A DNA stretch of 64,000 nt from positions 3,190,001-3,254,000 of the forward strand of contig CAUEEP010000735.1 of assembly GCA_958450365.1 (NCBI GenBank), written 5' to 3'. The notes beneath the pieces were generated by a model. It searched no databases and was not told the DNA's origin. It saw nothing but the letters and a program-made list of their open reading frames with translations. This document shows positions 45,691 through 55,862 of this stretch, in pieces. This DNA comes from Mesorhabditis belari. Lineage: Eukaryota; Nematoda; Chromadorea; Rhabditida; Rhabditidae. Each line of letters starts with the position of its first letter. The first letter of the stretch is position 1. Made by a program: the position numbers and the translations under genes.

Positions 45691-45965
45691 TAATCAACGT
45701 TTACGAAAGGAAAACAAAAGAAAAACGACTGGAATCTTGTACGCAGAAGCAAAATTGGACCAGTTAGAGCTAAGGACCAACATGGAATCGATACTTGGAA
45801 GTGTTAAGAGCAAATCTGAATCGTTTTAGCACTGATTTTACGAAAACAAGCGGATCAGGGCCAGGTGAAACAGCCAGTAAACCTATTTGATTCATCAATT
45901 TGGGTAAAAACTCATTTGTAAAGCCAAGTACAAGCAAAAAGCTGTCAAAAAGCAAAAAGCTGAAT

Positions 45966-46030
45966 GGAAAAAAGGCAAAGAAAATGCGATGGTTCAGGTT
46001 CGAACTCTTGACCCTCAGCTTGCTGTACAA
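45966..46030 (-). other. tRNA-like sequence
   Basis: The minus strand has GATGTGGTTAAGGGCTTG as a partial A box, a short GCTTG/CAAGC stem-loop with TACAG and the B-box-like AGAGTTCGAACCT. It shares the TACA loop word with the units at 19.8-20.0 kb. It is not a complete tRNA. Confidence 0.45.
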
Positions 46031-46439
46031 GCCCTTAACCACATCGGAAAAAGCCCAATCATCTTGTTAGTTACTTAATTCTCAAAGCTTTCGATTCTAG
46101 CTCATTCTGGAAGCATTTTCGGTTCAGTTAGCTTTGAAATCAATCGAAAAATATTATCGAAAAGATTTAGTTAAACAATGATTGGTTTTTTCCCTGCTTT
46201 GATTCCACTGTCGATCAGACTTGCTTTTGGAAACACAAACACAAAATCACTTTTTTAAACAGTAATCTATTATATCGCATTTAGAGAAGGAAAGGTTGAA
46301 TTGTCTGGATAGGGAAAATGAAAAAGATAAGAGATCAAGATGGAAATGGAAACGTTTGAGAGATTCGTGCCAGGAAATTGATAAAGCAAGCTCCGGTGGA
46401 AGAGATTTAGAATTGAAAGGCGGAAAGCGATAAGAGATT

Positions 46440-46645
46440 TGTCTCTACAGTGCTGTAGAGATATGATTAGAATTACTGTTTGCACTTTCATCAGGAATCT
46501 CACCGAAACAGCTCCATCTTATCGCAAACATATCTCCCAGCACTGTTCACTCCCCCGTTTTCAGCCTCCCCATGCGTTGATCAAGGTAGATCGACCGGCT
46601 CTTTGCCGCCAGCAAAAACCGATATTGAGTCGATTCTGAACCCGC
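46440..46645 (-). pseudogene. Relic of a P-loop GTPase gene, copy 2
   Basis: This is the counterpart of 38,337-38,545. The Walker A segment (46599-46574) reads AGRSTLINA, so the invariant Lys is changed to Arg, in line with decay. Stops interrupt the frame. Confidence 0.45.
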
Positions 46646-46864
46646 AAAATTTTTATTCATCACACAATTGATTCCTCTTGTGTGATGTTGTGTGATTGAT
46701 TCCGTTGTGGAAATTGCAAAATAAAAAAGTCAAGCTAAAAATCAGAGCAACACAACAGTAAAAATGATCATTTAGAGAAAATTCGACAAAATATCACAAC
46801 AACAAAATATCAATTCGACAAAACAGTATCAGTAATGAGTAAACAACGTTTGAATCACAATCAA

Positions 46865-48669
46865 TTAGTAATCGTTAAAGTATTCGACGATCAGCTTTCC
46901 TTGGCCTTTCACGATCTCTGTCCCATTCCAGAAGAGACGAATCTAAATACGTTAAGTAATAGCTTCATTCAAGCATTACACTACAATACTGTAAATCCTC
47001 TGTAAATCTATTTTCGGTAGCCGGCAAAAGTGCGGCACTATAATAGAGGATTTACCATATCTATTGGGTTGGGGAGAATGAGTCGGCGCCGAAATTTAAA
47101 GAAACTTTTTGCACCCATAAAACCTTCCTTAAATACACGTTTTGTTTCATCAAAATGGTCCACTATTTCTTTACAAAATGGCTTTTGAGAGATTCCACAA
47201 AGCTTTTCTTTTTTGGGATTTTATGGATTCCCAAACACAGCTAATCAAAATGACAAAAAGTCCGACTCATTGCTTGAACAGTTTCTTCCACATAAACCTC
47301 CTTTGGTGTTTATATAAAAAAGATAGAGCACACTCAATTACATAAGTTACCAAATTTTCAGGAAGATCCCTCCAACCATTTACTCTAGATGACAGTTTAT
47401 CGATTTTGTGAAAAAATGATCCTTTGTGGAGTTGAGGCGCTGTTTGAGTTCTCTTTTAAATATTATTTTGTAGAGAATTAGTTACCCTTCTACGGATATC
47501 AAACGCATATCATTTGACAAAGTCTGCTATAAGTTTTAGAAATTTCTTTGATTTTCGGCGCCGACTCATTCTCCCCAACCCAATACCTTTTCAGCCTCCA
47601 TTTCGTTGATGAATTGAGCAATACAATAGGGAGAGCCACTATTTTTATCACGTAGGAGACGGATATCCGGCCTAAAAATACAAAATGACAACTTGTTGAC
47701 AAGCACAAACCTTCCATGCCAAATGACGAGCATTTTATCCGTGCCGAGAATATTCTGAATCACATCTTTGACGGAAAACCCCAGTGGAAGATTTGAGAAT
47801 TTCAGATGAAGTCTGGCTCTCTAAAATAAAGATTTAAATAGCTTTATACTTTTGAGACCTTCATGGGAGATGGAGCAACCGTTTCTCGTTGTCCAACCAA
47901 ATTCAGGTGTTGTGCGGAGAGGAATTTGCTGAAAAGGGGACGATGACATTCGTACGCATAATTTAGGAGGTTTTATAAAGACTTCAGGACTTTTAAAAGT
48001 TTTTAGCCTTACCCATGCACAAGCCCAGCCAACGGACCATTCTTCACATTCCGACCTTGCTGAACCATCGTAATGTTCTGAAAAAAATACCTTGCTAAAG
48101 CTAATCAAACACAAACCCGAGGCACATGATTATGTTTCGGATTGTTCAACTTTGTCTGTGATCCAAACTGATTTCCGGGAATGTTGGATACGAGATTTTG
48201 GACAGAACACGAGTATCTAAAAATTTCAAACTTATGTAAGCAAGGAGAAAAACTACCGCCGAGAAGAATCTTGTAGTCCGACCGTGTTCACCTGTTGTGA
48301 AGAGACCCATCTCCTAAAACAAAATTACTGAAGTTTAGGGTTTAACAACTTGTACATCTGTTCAGCCGGCGTGTAGCCATAGATAAATCCATCTTGTTGA
48401 GTTTGCTGAATTTGCTAAAAGTGAATTGTGAATGATATCATAGAATCAAATCAACCTGCGCCCAATGGAACATCTCGGGAGATCTGAACACTTCTTGTTG
48501 ATAAAATTGAGGCGGCTGATTGTCGAGATTGAGATTGAGATTCTGGCCGGAGCACGAGCTTCTAAAATTCTGCTCAATAAAGACATGAACAAAAGGTGAA
48601 TTACCGTCGATCCCAATACGTTTGATCGGTGTGACAATTTAGCGCATTATTTGAATTTCGTGTATGCAT
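46865..48669 (-). CDS. RRM-like protein, complete copy 2
   Basis: Ten exons run from ATG 48669 to stop 46865, about 230 codons: 48669-48605, 48561-48456, 48414-48350 (approximately), then exons at about 48.31, 48.21, 48.07, 47.92, 47.81 and 47.67 kb and the last at 46.94-46.865. The N-terminal half is Asn/Gln/Ser-rich and probably disordered (QNLNLNLDNQPPQFYQQEVF). The C-terminal 90 residues look like a degenerate RRM, a single-strand RNA-binding fold: LKFSNLPLGFSVKDVIQNIL, RLLRDKNSGSPYCIAQFIN, then the last strand KLIVEYFNDY. A typical aromatic RNP1 is only partly present, so the domain call is tentative. The penultimate intron holds a 520-bp mariner-type MITE starting right after the donor GTA. 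It lies 320 bp downstream of the TASOR-like gene on the same strand, with an acceptor TTTGATTCAG 9 bases before its ATG, suggesting operon expression. Confidence 0.75.
47064..47583. mobile_element. 520-bp mariner-type MITE with a recoverable empty site
   Basis: The ends share a perfect inverted repeat of 31 bp beginning TTGGGTTGGGGAGAATGAGT. The element is flanked by TA. The paralogous intron in copy 1 (38,939) has the uninterrupted sequence with a single TA, which proves both the insertion and the TA target duplication. The internal 67-codon ORF is unrecognised. Confidence 0.92.
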
Positions 48670-48692
48670 GATTCAGATCTGAATCAAACTTG
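48670..48692 (-). promoter_or_regulatory. Probable trans-splice acceptor of the RRM-like gene
   Basis: GTTTGATTCAG precedes a 9-base leader and the ATG. No upstream exon is visible in the 320-bp gap to the TASOR-like stop codon. Confidence 0.6.
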
Positions 48693-48924
48693 CATTATCA
48701 TTAAAGTTAAACAAAATCGACAGCTCTCAAGAAATCTGAATTCTCACTCAATGGAAGGTTTGTCAAAGCAAGCGTAAATCGTCAACCGCTTAAATACGGT
48801 AAAGTGAAAGTTTTCATGCAACTTAATGCTCAGAAACATGCATAAGATAACAATAAAGTATTCAGAAAAAACCGGTATCTTTATAGACGAAACAGTAATC
48901 AACAACAAATCAAATGAAAACAAC

Positions 48925-48930
48925 TTTATT
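48925..48930 (-). terminator. Poly(A) signal AATAAA of the TASOR-like gene
   Basis: AATAAA on the minus strand lies about 60 bases after the stop codon at 48,990-48,992. Confidence 0.6.
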
Positions 48931-48989
48931 AGCAAAAAGCTGACGCAACATTTTTGCAACAACAACAAAAAATTTTCCTGTTAATACAA

Positions 48990-51900
48990 TTAAACATTCT
49001 TTTTCTTGCGCCATGATGAGCGAGCTGGCGGTTTAAGTGGCTTAAAGGTTTTTGGTGGGCGTCGTTCAAAAGGCAAATCCACCACAACTACTTCGCTCGG
49101 TTCTATGGCCGTCAAAAGTCGTTGGTCCGTTTCGCGCTCTCGTTCGGTCGACATGGCACATTCATCCATTCTTTCGGCTCGTTCATCCTTTTCACCTTAA
49201 AATATGAAAATCTGACTACATCACTTCAATAATCATTAGAATAAACACTTTCATGCCTATTTTCATAACTGCAAACAAAAAATATAATACCAACTTTTAC
49301 ATTCTTTCCTGTCCCACACATGTTCTCTAGCATTCGTTGAAGATAGATCCGAAAAATATTCGACATCGCCTTGGTCACGTATAGGTGCATCTAAACAGTG
49401 AATATTATGCTTCTTTGAAAAGAAACAACGCACCTGCACCTGTTTCACGATCTCGCTCCTTTGATCTATCAATCCAGTTATTTCCACTAGTTGCCGATGT
49501 GGAGCGACCTGATGATAATCTCTCGGATTCCCTTGAGGTACGCCGCCGCTTCCTTTCTAAACAACAAATTATGGCATAACACCAAACAAAGACGATGTTT
49601 AAACACATATTCACCATTCTTGTGCTTTCTTCCTCGTTCCCTTCCATTCAATCTCTCACGAATGTCATCTCTTCCACCTTAAAATGCGTTCAAAACATCA
49701 AGGAAATTTTATGCGCTAACTCACCTTTATCATGCCTTTCACGTTCTCTTTCGTTTGATCTTTCAATCCAATCATCTTTTCTACGAGTCGACACGTTATG
49801 CTCTGATGAACGTTCTCTTGAACACGTCGGCTGATCTAAACATTAGTTTATTTTTTAATCTTCAACGAAGCAACTATACTAGCAAGTTTATAAACACCTT
49901 TCTCACGCATTTCACGTTCTCGGTCAGTCAACCGATCTGGTCTAAGCGATCCATCATTACGATCACCTAAAGCATTTGTTATAAAAGTTTCATGCTACTG
50001 TTTTTACCTTTCACTAGAGTTTAAAAAAAGCAACTCTACTAACAGAAGTCTATACGCACCTTTCTCAAGCATTTCACGTTCTCTGTCAATCAATCGGTCT
50101 CGGTCATCCGAATTATCATCACGATCACCTAAAGTATTTGTTATGTCGTTTGTTAAAGTCGTCATGTTACTGTTTTTACTTTTTACTCTAGTTAGGCAAA
50201 AATAAAATACGTACCTAAAAGATGCTTTCATTAAAACATATATCATTTTACCAACAATACAAAACTAATGCTTTTAAATAGTGTATAGAATACCAATGAA
50301 GTGTGTAGCGTTCATGGCACGTTGAGACGAATGCTTTCTCGGGTCCATAGACGCGACACGATCACCCAACCCTTCGGCGTCTACCGAGATACTCATTGAG
50401 ACATCTAAATAGTGGATTTTAGCCTGCATTCCAAAAAGGCAACTATTTAACGAGGCAACAAGTTTATAATCACCTTTCTGCGTTTCAAGATCTCGTTCAT
50501 CCAACTGTTCGCGCCTGTTCAACCTTTGTGTACGATCGTCCTTTCCACCTAAATATGACTTCGTTAATAACTAGGCATAACATAATTGAAGTCTGCTTTT
50601 TATTGCAGAAGTTGTTTCTACTGAAATACTTCTGAGAAATACTACAATACTAGCCTACACACTTTTTCCATCAGTTTCCCGTTCTCGTTTGTCCAATCTC
50701 TCGCCCTCACTAGCATCCGTTTCACTCATTAACGAGCGTTCTTTCGAAACCATTGGTGCATCTAAAGAAAACTGTACCGAAAAAGCAGCTTTTATACGAA
50801 CCTTCAGCACGCAGTTCTGATTCGTCCGGGCCATCGAATTCAGTACGCCCATCATCTATATCCATCATCGACACATTCTGATCTAAAAAACGATTGACGA
50901 TTTGTATATAATAAAAAAAGAGCTTTTTACCTTCAATACGCATATTTTGTGAATTTTCTTGAGTGTTTCGTGATAAACCTAGAAAGATCCATTTTTTTGT
51001 ACGATGAAAAATCAAACTTCTTTCTGATCGATAGTGAGCATTCATCCCGGATGGACTATTTATGTTTTGACGAAATTCTTCATTGATGTAATCCTTTAGC
51101 TGATGATGAAATCCTTGAAGGATTTCGTCGGGGAATGGACGACGGCGTGCCAACATTCTAAACATAATAATTAAAACCTATTGACACTCGATGGTATAAT
51201 ACGTGTTAAAACATTAAATGCACTTTAGCTTTAGCTGGGTCCCAAACGGTTTGAGCTATCTAGCAATTAAGCAGTTCTGACAAATCTATCATATATCATA
51301 TAACATTGCGCACCGTTGGTCAAGTGTTTCCCGATGCAAACCAAAGAATGAGCGAGGTTGAGCAACAATTAGATGAAAAGCCGATTCAATGTGTGATGGT
51401 AGACCCAAATGATTGGCAAGCTCTCCAGGCGGGATTAGATAAATTTGCACGTTTTCCGTTGAAGCACAGAAGCCAATCTAAAAAATTTGATACAATACTT
51501 TATCGATAACGAAATACAGTCGACTCTCTATAAAAGAACTCTATATAGCGGAAAGTCCGATATAAAAAAAATGGAATTTTCGTCCCGACCGACGCTAAAC
51601 TATATAAAACGGCACTATTTATAACGGAAACATTTTTTGGTCCCCTCATTCCGTAATAGAGAGTCGACTGTAAGCTTTGGACTAGGGTAGTCTTTCTTAT
51701 AAACTTACAACTTGATTTGTGGTCAAGGTTTCAATAAGCGTAGTGAATTGGGGAGAAATTGCCAACGGAGATAATACGGCGTAAGTAACAAACAAGCCGT
51801 TGGGTAACTGAAAATAATAGAATTTAATCTATATTTGGAAAAGTACCTGAATCTCTTTGTTATTGATCGTCGCACCAAATTCATTTTGACTCAAGTCCTA

Positions 51901-54123
51901 AAGTTGATGATGAATTAAAGAATAAACAGTCAAATAACCAATAGTGGTGCCTTTTCAAGGGCCTTCTTCCATCTGACAAAGTCCTTCACGACTAGCGTTG
52001 GAGCACTGTAAATCTCTTTATCAAAAGCACTGTAAAAACATTTTACATTCCAAGTGGTTTCCAAGACTCGTCCTTGATTGCTATAAAGTTGACTGCATAC
52101 ATTTCATCCATAATAAAGATTCTTCCAGTGTAGAAAGGAGAATTTGCAAGTTCAAACCTTCGAATGCGTCTAAAAATTGCAAATTCAATATGTAGTCTAA
52201 AGAAAACTTACAGCTTTTTATTGGCCCACACTGTAAAATCTACAGCCACATCGACGCAAGCATACGGCAGAATTCCAGCAGGCGCCAGCTCAGTCTCAAG
52301 CTCTTTGATACCAAACACGTTGACCTAGAAAAGGAAAAGATTCGATAAAACCATAAGAAAAACCCCAAAAGGTACAATTTCCCCAACTTCTTCGTTAATT
52401 TCATACACGTACATCTAAATAGAATAAAATCATGATTATGAGTACCAGTCAAACCAGTTGTTGACGATATAGTTCCAAATAGTCTTGTTTATTCTCGTCA
52501 TTTCCTGTTGGCTTTGCCATATGACAACCATAACCAAAAGTCGGCTTCAAATTCTTTGAGTCTGGTTCAACCTAAAAACTTTTTAATATTAAAAATGATA
52601 AATAATCAAACCATATTTACTTTTCCCTTCAATATTTTGCATATTACGACTCGAATCACGTATGACCTTGGTATCCCCATCTTGGTACTGACCAAGAAAC
52701 TCTGTGGGCCCACCAAATCAACATTGGTCGAGAGATAAACACCTAAAGTCATGTAATAAAGCAAAAGCTTCTAAAGTTACCATTTTCACTGTCGCCCAAA
52801 TGATCATTGAGCGATGTACCAACAGGTACACCATGTTCGGCAATATGTGTAAGCTAAATAAACTTATTCTAAAGCAAGATTCGATAAAACCTCTCCAATT
52901 GACTTAGAGATCTGCAAAAAAGCAATGTCTTCTTTGTCTGGCTGCCCACTGGCTTTTAGTCTTTTGCGGTATTCCGCATACTAAACAAGTTCAATTATGA
53001 TATCAACGGAAAAAAAACTTACTCGATAGTTGAGCCAAGGATTGTTTAGTAGATTAGCTCCGTGGATTGCAAGTCGAACATTTGGGTCAAAGCAATTAGT
53101 GTGTAGAATTTCATGTAGTTTTGCAAATGGCGGATTGTTTGGATGAACATTTTGCCATATTGGTCGCGATTCTGGCTCCGGTACTGGTGCTAAAATGAAA
53201 ATGTTGATAATGCAAAATATTTCACAACGCCAAACAAAAATTGAATAGTCAAGTTTCCATTTCATTTACGCAAAGTATAGCGACAACTTTTTGGAAAAGT
53301 CTCTGGGAAATGTCAAAACTGGCAAGTGTTATATGGAGAATTGTAGTCCTAATTCTCGACAACATTTATCTACCAAAAACTTCTCAATTCGACATATAAA
53401 ACTCTTGGATAAGCGCTAGTCCGGCGAATCTGTCATTATCCCGCTTTCAACTGTTTTGGCTGAACTGATATAACCAAAATTTAAGTTGATGCCAAGCTTT
53501 TTTGGCGGCGCAGAGAAAAAGATGAAAATTGAGCATGTTTTCGATGTTCAGTTCGTTATATCAGCTTTTCTGGCGCTATAAATTTGTTGCAAACAATGTT
53601 TTTGAACAAAATTACCACAAATTTGACTAAAAAAAACTTCTGAATTAAATTTATCATTTAGAGAAGCGGTTAAATGACAGATTCACCGGAGAAACGTCGA
53701 CTAGCGCTCATTAAAGCGTTTCTTAAATGAGTTGTATAAGTTCAATCCGGAAGTTTTTAGTAGATAAATGTAGCCAAGATTAAGAGCTACAATTCTCTAT
53801 ATAACACTTTGCACTTTTAAAATAAATTAGACATTTCCTAGATACTTTTCCAAAAAGTTGTCGCTATACTTTGCGGTCATCCTGTACTAATGAGTGTTTG
53901 GTATCAAAATGAAGCTTAGACCATTGCCTACTCATTCAAACGTGTTGGATAAAATGTTGAGCTCTGCTTTTGCAGGATCTTGAAGCAACATAATAGTACA
54001 GATACCAACTATTGCTTCCCAAACTAACACCTTACCTCGTACTGGCGGCGGCGTTTCACCGTCTTTTCTTTTCTTCTTCGGTATCGAGAAACTCGTCGGT
54101 GCGGCAAGCGTTATCTTCTCCAT
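48990..54123 (-). CDS. TASOR-like (pseudo-PARP/DUF3715) protein with an Arg/Glu-rich repeat tail
   Basis: About 25 exons give roughly 815 residues. The start MEKITLAAPTSFSIPKKKRK carries a basic nuclear-localisation-like KKKRK. Exons at 52853-52214 (residues ~115-270) match the TASOR pseudo-PARP order: HGVPVG, then GVYLSTNVDL, VICKILKGKV, FGYGCHMAK, a YVYEINEEVGE block and LPYACVDVAVDF. TASOR is the scaffold of the vertebrate HUSH silencing complex and its PARP fold lacks catalytic residues. From about residue 450 the protein becomes Arg/Asp/Glu/Ser-rich. Small exons of 63-123 bases (including two of exactly 69) repeat a motif like DRLIDREREM.EKG. It ends PPARSSWRKKKNV. An SL-like acceptor sits 6 bases before the ATG. 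Introns hold MITEs at 51,517 and 53,269. Exon borders of 1-2 bases are uncertain in places, and two acceptors are TTTTAAG rather than TTTCAG. Confidence 0.8.
51517..51670. mobile_element. 154-bp MITE, CAGTCGACTCTCTATAA family
   Basis: The ends CAGTCGACTCTCTATAAAAG and TAATAGAGAGTCGACTG are inverted and TA flanks both sides. The interior matches the 24,188 copy (TTTTTGGTCCCCTCATTCCG) in opposite orientation. It sits in an intron of the TASOR-like gene. Confidence 0.88.
53269..53884. mobile_element. Tc1/mariner-type MITE of about 610 bp in intron 1 of the TASOR-like gene
   Basis: CGCAAAGTATAGCGACAACT at the left is the inverse of the right end. Inner arms continue with GATAAATGT and AATTCTC words and a second nested pair around GCGCTAGTC/GACTAGCGC. 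The right end can be extended to CAGGATGACCGCAAAG followed by TA, a Tc1-like terminus. The left terminus lacks those last bases. Confidence 0.8.
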
Positions 54124-54320
54124 GATGATCTAAATTTAAAGAAATTATATCAAAACGGTAAAGTCATGAAAACTCAATGGAAATAGCAATAAAACGGGGA
54201 AATACGTAAATTTCAAGTGACAAGCGATTAACAACAATGTGATGAACTTATGAGAAGAATGATCGTAAGTAAACTTCTACAGATGGGCTAGGACCATTGT
54301 TAGAAAGGAAAGCTTGTCAA

Positions 54321-55219
54321 AATGTCAAAATTTCGATTCTACGCCCTAAAATTACCTAGAAAAACAACTTTTGGAATAGAAATTGGTTAATATTAGCTTT
54401 TTAGAGCTTTTTTTAAAACGCGAAAAAAGGTGCGCTAATGGGCTAAGTGCGGAAAAAAAGGTGCGCAAATGTCCGGGTGTCCGCAAATTTTGCCCGCTCG
54501 AAAAATGCATTTCCGGGACTGTATTTTAACTCTAACGTTTTTTTTAAAACTTTAACGACGATGCGCTTCTCCGATATTTGTGCGTCAAGAAATCGACGGC
54601 AATCGAAATTTGCTCCCCCGATTTTCCTTTCGCTCCCCCGATAATCGAACCGCTACCCTGATATTGGAAAAGAACCGTAAACTTCTATAGATGGGCTAGG
54701 ACCATTGTTAGAAAGGAAAGCTTTTAGATTTGAAGTTTACAAAATTTAGTCATCAACTTTTAGAGGTTTGATATCAAGTTCCCGATTTTGTTTCACCAAG
54801 AACAGCTATTCGAGTGGAAAACGCAAAGATGAGCCAAATCAAAGCTTTGATTGCTGAACAACGCTACCGTAATGCCTGTAATGATAAGGCCCTTTGGCTG
54901 AATAACTTAATCCCTACGCTTCCCTATTTTTGCTTTCTAGCTTGCAACTACAACATTTCCATCAAATTCTTCTCCGTTTTACTGCTTTTCTAGCATTTCT
55001 TATTCGTTTTCTTTGATAATTTTATTTTTCTGGGGGAGTGGGACAAATGCGACCTTTTTTTGCGCACCCGGACATTTGCGCACCTTTTTTTCCGCACCTT
55101 GCCCATTAGCGCACCTTTTTTCGCGTTTTAAAAGCTCTAAAAGCTAATATTAACCAATTTCTATTCCAAAAGTTGTTTTTCTAGGTAATTTTAGGGCGTA
55201 GAATCGAAATTTTGACATA
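54321..55219. mobile_element. 0.9-kb element with inverted arms of about 160 bp
   Basis: ATGTCAAAATTTCGATTCTA at the left is the inverse of the right end. The arms include ACAACTTTTGGAATAGAAAT and AAAAAGGTGCGC words. A third partial arm lies at 55,352-55,431. Within it 54,676-54,722 repeats sequence from 54,272-54,316 (GATGGGCTAGGACCATTGTT). No transposase ORF is seen. Confidence 0.75.
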
Positions 55220-55448
55220 TTAGAGCTTGTGGAAACAAACGGACGGAGTTATACAAAGAGAAAAATCGACAATTTTCTGTAATTTGATCTAGCCGTTTTG
55301 TCTTTCAAAGACAAAACGTTTTGTCGTTTTGTCTGGTTCCACACGCTCTGTTATGTCAAAATTTGAATTCGACACCCTAAAATTACCTAGAAAAACAACT
55401 TTTGGAATAGAAATTGGTTAATATTAGCTTTTAGAGCGCGCGAATGGG

Positions 55449-55641
55449 ATTTGGGCGACAGTGAAAATGGTAACTTTAGAAGCTTTTGCTTTATTACATG
55501 ACTTTAGGTGTTTATCTCTCGACCAATGTTGATTTGGTGGGCCCACAGAGTTTCTTGGTCAGTACCAAGATGGGGATACCAAGATCATACGTGATTCGAG
55601 TTGTGATATGCAAAATATTGAAGGGAAAAGTAAATATGGTT
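55449..55641 (+). pseudogene. Inverted copy of two exons of the TASOR-like gene
   Basis: About 190 bases copy 52,801-52,609 in opposite orientation: the end of exon 4, the whole 42-base intron, exon 5 (encoding GVYLSTNVDL) and the start of the next intron. I count about three substitutions. Retention of the intron shows a DNA-level, not retro-, duplication. It lies 1.3 kb upstream of the parent gene's start codon between two inverted-repeat elements. Confidence 0.92.
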
Positions 55642-55655
55642 ATTTGAAGAGAAAT

Positions 55656-55862
55656 ATGAGGAGGAAGAACAAGGAGAATTGAAACAATAAGGAGAAGCTG
55701 TTAAATGGAAAATGGAGGGGATTTGATCGATTTGATTCGATTTGATAAAAAGCTGCTAACAAATGCTAACAAATCGACGCTAAATAAATCTGCATTGCTG
55801 TAAAGATTTTGGTATTTTAAAGAACTCCTTATTGTTTCAATTCTCCTTGTTCTTCCTCCTCA
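55656..55862. mobile_element. 207-bp TIR element next to the inverted exon copy
   Basis: GAGGAGGAAGAACAAGGAGA at the left and its inverse at the right form arms of about 37 bp. From 55,862 to 56,980 I see no convincing gene, only short repeats such as AGTCCAAGCAAAGCCAG near 56,400. Confidence 0.75.

Noticed and set aside
51306..51509. Plus-strand ORF of 67 codons with a fairly normal amino-acid composition
   Set aside because: It lies in an intron of the TASOR-like gene on the other strand. No promoter, splice signals or recognisable motif were seen, so it stays a weak candidate only.
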